Source: Branchiostoma lanceolatum | Lineage: Eukaryota; Chordata; Leptocardii; Amphioxiformes; Branchiostomatidae | Assembly: GCF_035083965.1 (NCBI RefSeq) | Contig: NC_089738.1 | Location: 9,946,734 to 10,010,733 of the forward strand | Direction of reading: 5' to 3' | DNA: 64,000 nt | In this document: positions 33,101-46,000 of the stretch, piece after piece | How the letters are laid out: each line of letters opens with the position of its first letter | Position numbering within the stretch: position 1 is the stretch's first letter | Notes under the pieces: generated by a model | Told to the model about the DNA's origin: nothing | Seen by the model: only the letters and a program-made list of their open reading frames with translations | The model's database searches: none | Made by a program: the position numbers and the translations under genes

Positions 33101-33470
33101 CCGTATATTGTATCTGTTGCAAGTTTGATCGATTGATTGATTATTTTTCCTTCCTATGAATAGGGATGAAAGTCGCAGTCAGCAAATCATCGACATCCTG
33201 TTTGCTGCGTACAACGGTGACGTGACAGCCCTGCGCCGCTGCGTGATGCTGGGAATGGACATGGAGGTGATGGACTACGACGGTCGCACGGCGCTGCACC
33301 TGGCGGCATCGGAGGGTCACGTGCAGGTGGTCCGGTTCCTTCTGGAGAAGTGTGGGGTACGGCACGACCTTCGGGATCGCTGGGGGCAGGTCCCGCTAGA
33401 CGACGCTGTTCGCTTTGGACACAAGGAAACTGAGGAGATTCTACGCAAGGCTCAAGAACAATCTGGCTAG
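30151..33470 (+). CDS. GLS: Mitochondrial glutaminase, GLS type with ankyrin repeats
   Basis: Glutaminase hydrolyses glutamine to glutamate and ammonia in mitochondria. Coding exons are 30151-31580 and 33164-33470 (GT/AG), giving 578 residues. The first 25 or so residues are basic and hydrophobic, like a transit peptide (MHRLWPALYHGAQRQYRF). Residues 65-145 form the helical EF-hand-like region (EDWVFRLLSNQQGRVPV). The serine-dependent beta-lactamase-like glutaminase domain follows, with the catalytic S-x-x-K as Ser217 and Lys220 (QSCVKPL), then MINSGAILL and PAKSGVSGGI. Exon 2 encodes ankyrin repeats (DGRTALHLAASEGHVQVVRFLL). The start is the first ATG after the acceptor at 30140. The whole catalytic region is one exon, unlike the many-exon vertebrate gene. 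It cannot be assigned to GLS over GLS2, since amphioxus predates that duplication. Confidence 0.95.
32379..32408 (+). other. Candidate 30-nt cassette microexon in the GLS intron
   Basis: A tract of T and TG (tgtgtgtgcatttttggaatttag) precedes 30 bases, which are followed by a consensus donor (CAG then GTAAGT). The upstream exon ends in phase 2 and the downstream exon starts in the matching phase. Insertion adds ten residues (S-LYTMRGRSF) and keeps the ankyrin frame open. It would lie between the catalytic domain and the ankyrin repeats. Use as an exon is inferred. Confidence 0.55.
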
Positions 33471-33480
33471 ATACATATAG

Positions 33481-33618
33481 AATACAACACTGTGTATTCC
33501 GTATCACCCGAGGTCCCAGCACAACCGGTCGGATCGCCAGACGGCCGTTGGCTGGAGGGCGATCAGACCCACGAGAGGGCTGGGACCTCGGGTGATACGG
33601 AATACACCGTGTTGTATT
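33481..33618. mobile_element. 138-bp palindromic MITE just after the GLS stop codon
   Basis: Terminal inverted repeats of about 40 bp (AATACAACACTGTGTATTCC inward to 'gaggtcccagc') differ at one position. They surround a centre of about 58 bp with a further imperfect inverted pair. The element begins 10 bases after the glutaminase TAG, so it must lie in the 3' UTR and could form a long hairpin in the mRNA. No clear target duplication was found. Confidence 0.85.
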
Positions 33619-34408
33619 TCATTTATGTCATACCCACCGGAGAAAACACACATTTTACTGCAAAATGCTCCAGAAGTTGAGAAAATTTGGTGTCCTCAAA
33701 CAAAAAATTGTAACAGACGAAATTTCAACGTCCAAATCCTGTGATAAAATTATCAGCAACGGTGCACTCAGTGCACTCAAAATGCATTCGAAATGCATTC
33801 GTAATATTCTATGGAAGCCTGTGTGATAAAAGTAGAAGCCCATGTGATAACCCAAGTTATCACCCGGACCGGAACACCCATATCAAACGTTTTAGCAGCC
33901 CAGGTATGACATTATACAGTGTAATTATAATTACACATAACACACAGTTTTGTGTGTTTTCTTGTTTACATGCTTCACCAAAATGAAAACTGTCTGTATT
34001 CACTTCTCAGAGATGAAGTAAACAACAGATCAAACAGAAAATCTCATCCCAAGGTGCTTAGAATATAAAGGTAAAACTGCTTCATCTATAGACGGATGCC
34101 TACTAGTAGTAAATCAACCTGAAATTTGCAATACCATGAAGCTATGGAAGAGGGTACTGTAACAGGACTTAACAGAGCAGTTACTGTAAGAGGGCCCTTC
34201 ATAAGAGAACTGTTGTTAAAAGTTTATCAATCTTGCACGTGGCCTCTGTGTAGTGTATGAAATCACATGTAGTGTAAAACAGTGAAGCCTGTCATGTGAT
34301 ATCAGTATATTAATGCTGTTTGGAGGAGCGAAACATTGTTGACAGGAAGTTATCAGATCACATTATAATGTGTTTTGTTCTCTTTTGTTTAACTGTCATG
34401 AAAATACA

Positions 34409-34975
34409 ATGTCTATGGTTTGGTCATGTTAAACATTGGGATAGTTGGCGCTATTTGACTGTATATTATACCAAAGTAACAGTATGATGTTTTTGTTATT
34501 TATTTGGGTCATGCCAGTCGGTTAAAAGATGATGTCTATATGGTTTGACCATGTTATGATAACTGGGATAGTTGGTGACTGTATATCATACCAAAGTATT
34601 ATTACACTATAATGTTTTTTTGTTATTAATTTGGGTCAAACCATTTGGTAAAATGGAACACTCTTGGACTTAGAGCTTGTGCACTACTGGCATGTCTGTA
34701 TTGTCTAGTCGCTCAAAACTTAATGCTGAAAAGTCCCATGTCTATGAATTTTTGTCATGTTTCCCAATCTTAATGCTGAACTTAATGCCGAAAGTCCCAG
34801 GTTCATGAATTTGTGTCATGTTGCTCAAACTTAATGCTGAAAAGTCACAGGTCCAGGGACTGTTGTCCAGTTGTTCAAACTTGAACGTTGTAAAGCCATG
34901 AATTCTTGTCATGTTGCTCGAACTTATATATGCTGAAAAGTCACAGCTTCATGAAGTCTTGTTTATGTCGCTCAA
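34409..34975. repeat. Two degenerate tandem repeat sets downstream of GLS
   Basis: The units 34409-34530 and 34531-34655 share 'ttggtcatgtta'-like starts, 'gggatagttgg', 'gactgtatat', 'ataccaaagta' and 'tttgggtca' in order. From about 34712 a second unit of roughly 65 bp (cttaatgctgaaaagtc, then a tgaattt-tgtcatgtt block) recurs four to five times with decay. Confidence 0.7.
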
Positions 34976-35927
34976 TCGTAACCTTCTCCCTGCTGCCTAA
35001 CTCTGTAACCAATTGGGAATTGGGTGCCAAGCAGCTACTACAGAGTGCTAAGGATTACTGCTGAAAATTTGCCTTAAACGGAAAACGCTCGAAATACGCT
35101 AAAAGATGGTACTTAAAGAATATATTAACAGTATGTATTGTAGCATCCGTTGGAATGTTCATGTATTGGTGGGCCATTGGACTGTGTGTTACTTGCATGT
35201 CAGCAAAGCCATAGCATAATGGAGAGTACTGTAAAGATATTGTATTCTTGTTTATAAAAACATTCAAATATATATATTTTGTTACCATTATGTGGCAAAG
35301 TAAGTTTACCTTGCATGCCCTCTGTTGATTGTGTTTGGGACTGCAGTCTTCTTCGCTTTCCCAGCATGATGTTGTTGAAACCATTGTGAAAAATTTCAGT
35401 ATTTATACAAATTATGGAAATGAAGGATTGCAGACTTCATCATTTTCTATTTTTGTTCATAACACAATAGACATTTTTATTATACACTCATGATCTAGAT
35501 GAAGCAACTGAATAGAAAGAAATACGAAGACAGCATTTATGTTATGACAAAAAATTGTTTGAAATATCATTGAACATATACTAAAACATTTCAATGTTGA
35601 ATATTCTCATCAATATCAATGATTTCCAATAGATTTCCAATAGATCTATTCTCTTGCTGCATATGTGTACCAGCACATAGATTCTTCTTTTTTCCTTAAC
35701 TGAAAGAAAAGGAAACAAATATTGTTTTAACCATGTTGGCATGTACCATTTGTTTGCCTGGTAACAATGTAATCAACAATATAGCTTTTGCTGGTCAGAT
35801 TTATAGATAACATTTCCTCGACAAATATTAGAATCATTTGTTCATTTCTATAGTATGTATTTTTACACAGGGTTTGTTACAAACTTTTGATATAAAGGAA
35901 ATATGTATTTATGATATCATTCATAGG

Positions 35928-36200
35928 GCTGTCCCTGTGGCTCAACTGGTAGCAGCCTCATAGTTGAGCTTCTGGTTCTAATTGGTAACTTGGAGACCCT
36001 GGTTCAAGTCCTGGGGTCAGGACATCTCGGTTGGGGCTGCACACATCTTTTGGAAGGGAAATATAATGGGGGTCTCTTTTTTGAGGAGGTGCCTCGATCA
36101 CATTGAAAGGGAAGGACTAACAACCCCTTTTTGTAAAGATACATTTTGTATACCCCGCTACATAAACAGCAAGGAAACTTGCTGCCCTATGTGCCACTAG
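35928..36200 (+). repeat. tRNA-derived SINE
   Basis: An A box TGGCTCAACTGG at 35938-35949 and a perfect B box GGTTCAAGTCC at 36001-36011 lie in tRNA order. An unrelated tail runs through 'aagggaaatataatggggg' to 'gccactaggcac'. The A-to-B spacing is longer than in most tRNAs and the arms do not pair well, so a SINE is more likely than a tRNA gene. Confidence 0.65.
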
Positions 36201-37092
36201 GCACTAAAAGGGTCCAAAAGAACGAATATCAGTGGTACAAATAATTATTCAGCAAACATAATGCTCCAGTAGATTTGCCCACCAAAACTATGTGATTTCA
36301 TCCAATATAAAGCTTGTTCAATTTTGTTGCAAATTTCAAATCTGGTACATATCAATATGCTAACTTGTATTAAAACTTGGTCGTATCCCAAAACACATAG
36401 CAGCATATTCTATTCATTAGCATAGAAAATTTTTTTCTTGTAAATTTCACCTTACCAGCTTTACAAAGTCTACAATGAATATTAAAGCCAGGCCCTAGCA
36501 GTCCTCATCAGAAATATTAGCAGATCTCCTAAACAGATAAACAAATAATCTAATATTTGTTATTATGGTAAAACCTAAAAAGATCAACCAATTGGAGTAC
36601 TTGTGACATGACAACAGGATCAAGTGAACATTATCGACACAGATGTAAGGCCCTTTGTCATTGGCTACTAGTACTAGCCTATCATTTGAACTTTTTAAAC
36701 ACAACACAAATAGCACTGGCATAGGAATTGTAAAGAACTATCAAAGACAGGTTTTAGTAAAGTAGTGGAGGTGAGAAGTTGTGCATCGCAGCAGTGCTCT
36801 TGAGGTTGTCGTTCTGCAACGGTGACCAGGTACTATTGCTGGTCACACATACTTAAATATCATATCTATAGTCACTTATCTTTAGAAATATATCATTATC
36901 AAAGTGATGCGTGAGCAGTCAAAGTCGTAGAATCATGGAGACATTTTCTTAGATGATTCCTCAGTGGTTTCAGGAAAAGGTTGAGAAGGTAAGAATCCAC
37001 GCACGAGTTCCGTCATACGACTTTCCGAACCGATCTCTTCGGCGCAGCTCGGTCACCTTCGCGAAAGCTCGGGTTTTACGTCTGTTTCCGAG

Positions 37093-40000
37093 TCAAGCGT
37101 TCGACGCACGCGAGGGTGAACAACTGTGAATTCTGCGCAAACTCCTTGAGGTGAAGAGCTCCTCCTGTGGCGGACCCTTTTTCTTGCAGGGTATCACCTT
37201 CCTAACCTGAAACATAGAAACAACAATGAGATTTCTGTGGTGTACACTTGCCTATATCTTAACCCAAGGGGGATGTTATAGTTCGAAAAGTACACATCTT
37301 TTTCTAACTAGAATTCTATTACTTGCTCTTTTTATACTATTGCCCCTCAATTTCTGGTCTTGATACATTTATTGCATGGACTATAACAAGCTAGAAGTAT
37401 CACAGAGTGGACCTCGTTGTCACCAAGTACATTGGGGCATCCTCACTTTAAACGACTTTGTGGTAATATTTTACATAGGCAATGAATCCATCTATAGTGG
37501 CTGATTTGATTGGTTCTTTGATATGTACATTTCTGTACAATTAAAAACACAATATTAAGTCAGGTTACATGACATTTACACAGTAGAATTTGGATGTTTG
37601 GAAGGTGCATGAATTGGGTTAATGATTAACTCTTCCTAGCCTAGGCCTCCCACAAATAGTATTTAGCATCTTCTTACGATACTACTGAAGTCAGAGGTAT
37701 CAACAGAAAATCCTAGCCTCCACCAGGTAAAATTGTAAAAATTGTCCAAATAGGGTGAATAGTATGCTACGGAGGGAGCGACAATAGGTGACCCACGGAG
37801 CCTGTGCGGACTTGGTATCTACAAAGAGTATCAAAGGGTATCCGTTGGAAGCCTATTGCCCCTCTCTCCGTAGCCGACTCCCTTAGCATATACTATTCAC
37901 TCTATATGGACAATTTCTCCCTTTTTCTAGTGATCTACGGAGCCTGGTGGAGGCTAAGAAAATCCCTGACCTGTTCCTCCCAGCCGTCCGGTAACAGCAG
38001 CAGTAGAGAGGCCATGATGAAGATGATGATCGCCATGACCTTGATGGCGCTCACCGTCTTATTGTGCACAATGGCGTCCACAGCTGGAACAATGTGTGGA
38101 TAATGATAACTTAATTGCACAACAATTGTACAAGGTACAGTGTATTGCATCCACTGATACATAACTACAGTTTCATAAATTAAATGCTAATCTACCTTAT
38201 GCAAGAGTGTGTAGAATGGGTTGAGAATGAGCTTAAGCAAACATTGGAGGAATTTCTATCGTCTAGACACTCTTTGATACATTTTTCTATGTATACCCAA
38301 GTATACAAAGGACACTATATAATGTCCTTGGTATACCATGCAGGGGTTGTCACATGTGCAATACTGTGTTCTTAATGTATGTGTACGTGTCCAGGGACAC
38401 CTGAAAAACAGGCCGCAGGCCTGAGCTGTGATTTCCCTGGTAAAATAAAATAAAATGAAATGAAATGATGTCTATTTAAGTCCATTGAGATAAATCCTGG
38501 TATATTAGATTATAGCCTTGTGTACTACGTATATCAAAAAATTGGGACATACAATCAAAAAAGGATAGGAACAAAATATTACACATGTATTTCAACGTAA
38601 AATTTCCTGTTTCGATGCTTTAGATCATAAATACATGTACTATTTTCTAACTTTTATCAGTTTTCTTCAGCTCTCTGACGCAACTTTGGTCAAAAAATTC
38701 CAATCTTTTTGAGATGGAGAAAGTTAAACCTTTTCTATTCTCTCAATGTGTCCGTCCCAACACAAAGATACTAAACTTATCAGTAAGGAATCGCGGTGGT
38801 AAGCTTAGTGGGAGCGTCTACATTATGACAGAGAAAATGTGCCAGTTTTGTCCAGTTCATATAAAGTCATGTATTACCTGCGTTAACCGGGACTGCGACG
38901 AGGATGCCAACTGAGATGAAGATGGGGAATGTGAAGGCAGCTCCAAAGTTGATCAGCTGTATAAAGGCTGCAACGAGATCGTTCAAAGTGAACCAATATA
39001 GCAGAGGTAAACTTTGCGCTATCTAAAGCGCCATCTAGCGATTTAAAACCATTATGACAAGCTTGTAACTTGTCTGTGCTGTCCTTAGTGCTGAAACCAT
39101 GATTACTGATGCTCGTAGCTTTCACTTGGCGGTTTTGAGTCATGTGTCACTGCTTATGTTTTTAATGTCAACCAAACTCATATGTCTGTAATACTAAGAT
39201 AAATTTTCAATAATGCATACATGATTTATCCATTCATATACATAAACACCCACCGAAGTTGAATCCGGCGGTGGCGCACAGGTATTGCCAAGGTAGTGCG
39301 TGTAAGCCCCATATTTCTGCCCCCGTGAAGTACAGAACCAGTCCGACTGGCCACAGAAACAGCAGAGTGCATAGTCCTAGTAACGTCATGAACAGCGCCA
39401 CCTGGCCAGAGTCCGCCTCTCCCAACAACCACTTAAACAGCACCTGGGGAATGTCAAGACAAAATAACTTGTGAGTGGATCAAACCTTACAGTTTGGGGC
39501 GGTGTCACATCTTGAAAAGGTGATAGTCACCTGTTATGCCAAATCCGAACGAATAAAAAAGAATTAAAAACAAAAAAACTTAGCAGTCAATACGTAAATA
39601 CTTTTGTACATGTAAGTACTTTATGTATACTTTTGGGACCGCATCTGTAAGCAGCGACACCTGTAGCTGCAGTGCAAAATGATCCAGTCAAAATTGCCCA
39701 GAGGTAAAAGACGGTCACTGAAACTTCGGTTGACTAAAACACTTGGTTGTGAACAAAGAGTCTTTTAATTCAATGACTTACACACATGATGAACAAATTC
39801 ACAAACTTAGAGGACACAGAGGCATTGAAGAATGTCCTCAGACAGTACAGTGGAGTAAGTAGAATTGAAAATAATCCCATATTTACAAACCATTGCTTCC
39901 CTCTCCCAACAACCGCACTTAAACAGCACCTGGGTGCCAAAACGACAGCGAATATCGATTCCTTCATTTCCTTGTATGAAGATCTATGTGCGAGTAATTG

Positions 40001-43000
40001 ATACGAAATGGCAATGACGCAAGTGGGGATTATATGCAAAATTGTGAAAACCTCAGCGGTGGCATTTATCTTGATAGATGATGCATACAAAGGACTATGA
40101 AAGTTTTGAAAAAGTATATCTTTATTTTTTTTTAAAGCAGGATAAATTCGTGAGAGACCCATATGCCAACAATCCCATGTATTCTATGCAGGTATATTTA
40201 CTTGATGACACAAACGCAGTATATTTCTGACAATCTATAAGTGTAAAGTTAGATCGTCTTGTACATGTACATGTAATTTCTTTCTTTGGTAGATGAAAGT
40301 GATATACTGTTGACAAGAACTTTTGACATTACCCCCGCCCTAATGGGTATATAAGAAGCCCTCTCAAGAAGGCATTAAGCATATTTTTCTCTCACGCTTT
40401 CAAGGAATTAACGTTAAATCGTAACTCTAGTGAGTTTTTCTGTAAGGCAGCCATATATAAACCCAGACATCCATCTTAATGGACTAGATATACTCCGAAT
40501 GTCTCTTCCGATTATTGTAACGGCTTCCCTTAATGGTTTGCGAGGTGCAAGATGCCATCCAGTATATATCGTTATCCAGGCTAAACCAAATAGACTGTTA
40601 CGTTTGTGAATATTGGTCATCCATGGCAGGAAATTGAATAATAGAATTTTGATTCAATATATACCACTGGATTACATCCGACATCTTTCATCAGTGATTA
40701 TAAAAATTAGAATAAATATTTACCTAAGACTTTACGGAACATAGCGACATAATATCAATGTTCCAAAGAGACAAAAGAAATGAATATTCAGAAAACTGAT
40801 ATTTTGTCGCTATGTTCCATCAAGTCATAGGCAAACATCTGTTTTCAATCACTGAAGAAAGATATTGGAAAGACATCTGAAACGTTTGATATTTTCATAT
40901 TGTAATTATAGTGGTATAGATTGAATAAAAGTTCTGATAGACTTCTTTCAATTGACTGTTGTAGGGGTGTAGTCTAAGCCCGGTAAAAATTGCCTTTTTT
41001 TCTACATGATAAACCTCTGAGGAAAAAAAAAACTGATCTAAATGATACTGTAAAAGGGGAAATGTTCGCAGTGATTTTAAGTACGCGATGAAGAGGTCAC
41101 CGTAAAAAACACAAATATGAAAACCACCGCGAACATGTCTCGTTTGATAGTATACAGGCATGCTATTTGTGAAATGGCCTAAAGCAATAACATAGAAACG
41201 TTAACGTTCTCAGGACTTAAGGCCTCTGCAGTCATGGCATCATTGCACACTACTATCGGATGTTATATCGGTCAGTAAGTCAAGTAGATTATAGATAAAT
41301 CAGGAAAAATAGGACGGATATATCAGTCAACTAGTGTTTTAGGTCAGTTAGTTGATCGTGCAATGTTTTCTCTCTTTGTTCATGAAATTTAAATCTTTTT
41401 TTGACACAGCAAAAGTACAGCGACTTTCGTAAGGTCTTCTAGAACTACATATACATACGCACAGTGAAGTGGATACAAGTGAATTAACCTCTACATAAAT
41501 GAATATGGATAGATATGAGTAAATCAACATGTTGAGTCCAACTCTTATATTGAATTTTTTTCTAACACGAAAAGCCACAACAAATCTTATGGATGACACA
41601 TATTGAATTCCACAATCTATTAATAAATTGGAGTATTTTGTTCCAGTTTCTGTCCCTTTATTAAAACTGATTTGTTGCATTTTTCAAATTTCCCTAATGT
41701 ATCTGTCCAATAACATCTTGTCTCCACACATTTCCGATCAGTCCATGAAATAGTTTTCCGGTATGACATTATCTATGGTCTGTAAGTCATCTCATAAAGC
41801 GTGACTTGAATCTAATTATAAATGGAATTGATGTCATGAAATGAATTGAGGTGGCTATGGTTGCTTGCCATGAATATGGAAGAGTAGCGTTTTAAGACAT
41901 AAAGTAAATGTGTGGATGATCAGCGATACTTTTTTGTAATGATGCTCACGATGATATGTAACATTTCATTTTCAGCGTATATGTAAGTAGATATCCATTT
42001 TTCTTGTATCATGAACTAAAATCAGTATTAAACAACTTCTGCTGCAGTACCGTATTAAGCCAGTAGGAAGCTCATTCTCTAATTTGACCAACGTCTTACC
42101 AACACCTACCCACCTACCAATTTTCATGAACATTTATCCACAGTTTCTTGAGTTAAGTAGATTACATCAAACACGCATGCAACCACAGCCACTCCACAAT
42201 AACGAGCCAGAAAACATGGCGAAGGTACGTAATAACTCACCTTGTACAAAGCATGCCCAGCCGACGCCCCCACCCCCAGCGCTACCCCTAAAAGAGAGGA
42301 GCCGCCAAACCCGTCGGAGTAGGACATCAGCACAATCCCAGATATCCCCAAAATCACCGACATGATCTGGAACGTCAGGCACAACAAAGGTCATTCGGGT
42401 CACCACACAAAACGCATCAGGTCGTTACTTGTCGTACAGACTGACGTATTGAGTACAACATTGGGTCATCAGGCACCGCATCTGTATTCGGGTCATCCGT
42501 AGGATATTGGAGTAAAACGTTGATTGATAGATTTGTGTTGGAAAGATGTCAGATGAATAGGATAGGCTGAAATGTTAAGTCCAGTCATAACTATAATGTA
42601 CATCGTAACATAGTGGGTAAGACCACGGGTGATTTTGCGGATGACATCCTATAGGTATGGACCCTTCAAAACGTATGCGAGCGCACGTGCAAAGAAATAA
42701 TGCATAATTTCTATGATATGAGTTATGACGAATGTTGTAGTGTATTAGAAGTAGTTGAGCACACAGAACATGGTAATATTGCTCTATCTTCGGGAGGTAG
42801 TTCGTCTTGTTTAGAAGATCGTGTAACAAACGAATTTATAGACTTGATTAATGCTTGCTCTTTCGGGAGATTCGTTTTCTTGTTTTGGAAAACGGGTGTA
42901 ACAGAAACAAAGCCCAAATGGCTCTCACGGCGCCCAAGGTTGTATTGCATCGTAACGTAATGCGCACACCTTACATAATCTTGAAATGAAAATTAAGTTG

Positions 43001-46000
43001 ATTGAAAGGCAAACAGATGAAAATACAAAGTGGATGTCATTTACAAAATGCACACATTTTCTCGGATGGCAAAATGAATAATCATAACAGTGGAGCAAGT
43101 TGCAAAAAAAAATGATCCCACATCTGCTGAACTGTCCCCGACTGACAAGTGACTGGTTACGACTGGTGGTTAGAAACACAATGATTCTTAAAAAGGAAGT
43201 TCTAATAGCATGGTGCTACAAACAAAAAGGCAAGCTTGCTGAAGAGAATCAAGTTTGAAACGTTTGCAAATATCTCTAGCCCTCCAATATGGCGGTCGCT
43301 CAATGACGTCATAGTCATGTGACCAACACACTGTACTCACCCCGGCAGAAGCGAACTTTTCCCTGAGCAGTATCCAGGACAGAAGGTACACGAAGGAGAC
43401 GTTGGAGACGTAGAGTGCTGAGACGTCTGTGGCGGGGAGCAGACTGAGGGCCAGCACGAACATGTAGTGCGCCGCCACGGTCAGGACGGAGAACGGCGCC
43501 GCCCGCACGAAGAAGGACCGCACGGTCAGACCCTGCTCCCCGAACACCTTAGCACACTCCCTGCGGTGGTAATGACGGGGGGAGGGAGGTGTTAACGTTA
43601 GTAGTATGCCAGGAGGTTGGCGAGTGTCATTTTTCAGAAGGCGCAATGGATTGACGGAAAAAACACACGCTTTGCAATAACGTTTATAGATTTAGGTCAC
43701 ATTAGCTATAAGGAGCGGAAAATATATGTCATAATCGCAAATAAGTTAGTTCCGAAGTAGCTTTGATTAGATGTATAGCTGTTGTAAGCCATTAACCAGA
43801 ATTTGGAAATTTTGTAAAGATATGATTTTAATTTTTTTTAAGATATGATTTTGGCTGATCGCTCTTATAGGCGTGATTAAGACTCACTTGACGGTTGTTG
43901 CCAGCGGCTTGTTCTCTCTCGAACACGTGCGCACGGAGGCGAAGTACAGCGGGAAGGTGGCCGCCATCCACACGCTGCAGAACCACACCACCAGGTAGGG
44001 GGCGTGAAAGTACGGCTGGTACGTGGCCTGCGCCAACTGGGTTGACGCCACCCAGGACCCGCCGATCCCCAGGGTGGCGATCCCACCCAGAATGGTCTTT
44101 CTCCTCGTGTCGGTAAGGCAACAGCAGGTTTCAGCGGACGGTGGTTCCTCCGTGTTCTCAACCACTTCATTGGCGTCTGTAAGGTAAAAAGGTAAAGCAG
44201 TCATCCTCAATTGTAATTTTTTTCAAGAAGCTAGTAGTAGTTCAATGCTTGGGCACGTGTACGGCTCACGTGATTAGCCAAGCGCACCGGGTCACCCGTA
44301 CTCTTCTCGATAAGTGTGCTGGGTTCTTTTACATGCAAAGGTTTGATGAGGCTTACGCCTGCTGATGCTCCCTCATAACGACTTTACGTCACCATCCAAA
44401 ATGATATTTGTAATCCCTTACAGCATGTCCGAGCTTGGGCCATCTCTAGGATCGAACTCCGGGCCACGGATCCACGGAATTCGATCCAGATGGCCACTTG
44501 CACCACGGGGACATTTCTGTACAAGGACATAGACAGAACCCACGATTCCCTCTTTGTCTCTACATTTTTTTCCATCTGTACAATACCTAAAACACATTAA
44601 ATTGATCAAGCATTAACCAAAAGATATTGCTGTAGCGCTAGTTGTGTTGGAATCATGAAGGGCCCATCAGTCGGACGCATGCAGTTACAACAGCGCGTGT
44701 CCGTCTCGTTAAGCACCTATCTCACTGGACCCGCGGCACGTGGGCGGCCTCGCTGCGTTCTAAATTGGATTTTTGCTAGCCTTGACTTTATATATGGGGA
44801 ATATCATCCAAAACGTACAAGTGTGAATGAAAAGAAAAGAAAAAACACAAAGCGTAAAAAGTCGTATTCTATCGATGAAATTTGCTAGGTCATAGGGTTC
44901 GAACCTGAGACAAAAAGCCTAAACTCTGATTCCTAATCAACTACGCCACGAAACATCACGGTGAGGATAGAGCAAGCTGATACTGTAACACTAAAAGTCA
45001 CGGAACGTGCTAATACATGTAAAAAGTCGACGACCGTTTAAAAAGGCGACGACCGTTTACGGGAGGGGAAATTAGCGGAGGCTAGGCGCAGTACTTGTAG
45101 ATCGGGGCCCCACAGGTTTGGAGACGGCGGGGAAAAACACATTTGGGATTGATATGTTTGCGGTAAAGTATGTTACGGCCTTCGTAGGGCAGAGGTTACC
45201 CTCATACTGCGCAATTCCGAGAATGACAAATGCGTTCCCCATAATTGTCCGACCTCGAGGTCTCGCGACAAATTGTGCACTAGAATACATGACTATCATG
45301 TCAAACATCCCTCTGAATCAAACTATAGCAACGATTCGCAAAAGAGTTTATGATACGTTAAAAAAACGAGCGACTCCAAAATGTTGCTGAAGTCTTTTCG
45401 AATTGTGTGGGCCAAGGGAAGACCAAGTATAAATTTCTACCATTTCGCTATGATAACATGCATGATATGCAGTCAAACCTGGATTCAGCAACCGCTCAAC
45501 GGACTGAGGAAAATGGTTGCCGAGGACAGGTGGTTGCTCAGTACAGGTTGGGGTTGACTATATAAAAATGGACGGGACTGTTTTAATATGGCTTGTAACT
45601 GTAGGTGGTTGCCTGCGTCAGGTGGTTGCCCGACCAGGCTTGACTGTATAGTACCCGAAGGCTTTTGTTATTTGTTCAACAAGCGACCTGGAAATGTTGC
45701 TGACGTGTTCCCGAATGAATCAAAGGGCAAGAAAAGCCCACAAACAATTTCTTGCATGTATTTCATCAAGCGCACGCCTGTCCCATTAGTACTAACCCAC
45801 CTGTCAACAATGATTTGTTTCGACCTATCATTATCAATCATGTTCACTTTAATCGATTTAAATATCACAGGCTGGCAAACATATCTAGACCTTTTGACGA
45901 AAAATCGAAAATGTGCGTGTCAAGATTTACTCAAAATATCAAACATTGATCGTTGCTAGATTATACAGTTGCATAGTGGTAGATTAGCATCATTATTATG

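Larger units (their letters stand above)
33619..37092. other. Interval between GLS and the convergent SLC35F gene
   Basis: The left part is probably GLS 3' UTR. It contains two sets of degenerate tandem repeats (34409-34975) and a tRNA-derived SINE (35928-36200). The segment 34982-35050 (aactctgtaaccaattgggaa...) reappears at about 10366-10432 inside IQCG, so it is a dispersed repeat. No protein-coding gene was recognised. Confidence 0.5.

Noticed and set aside
33156-33163. ATG at 33156 as the start of a separate ankyrin gene
   Set aside because: A TAG acceptor at 33161-33163 with a pyrimidine-rich tract joins this exon in phase to the glutaminase exon at 31580, so the upstream ATG is intronic.
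40340-40370. TATATAAG motif resembling a TATA box on the plus strand
   Set aside because: It lies within an intron of the minus-strand SLC35F gene, no open frame or exon follows it, and AT-rich matches of this kind are common here.
45072-45390. Open frames of about 80-90 codons on both strands inside the SLC35F first intron
   Set aside because: Both strands are open over the same bases, neither product resembles a family, and no splice sites link them to the transporter.
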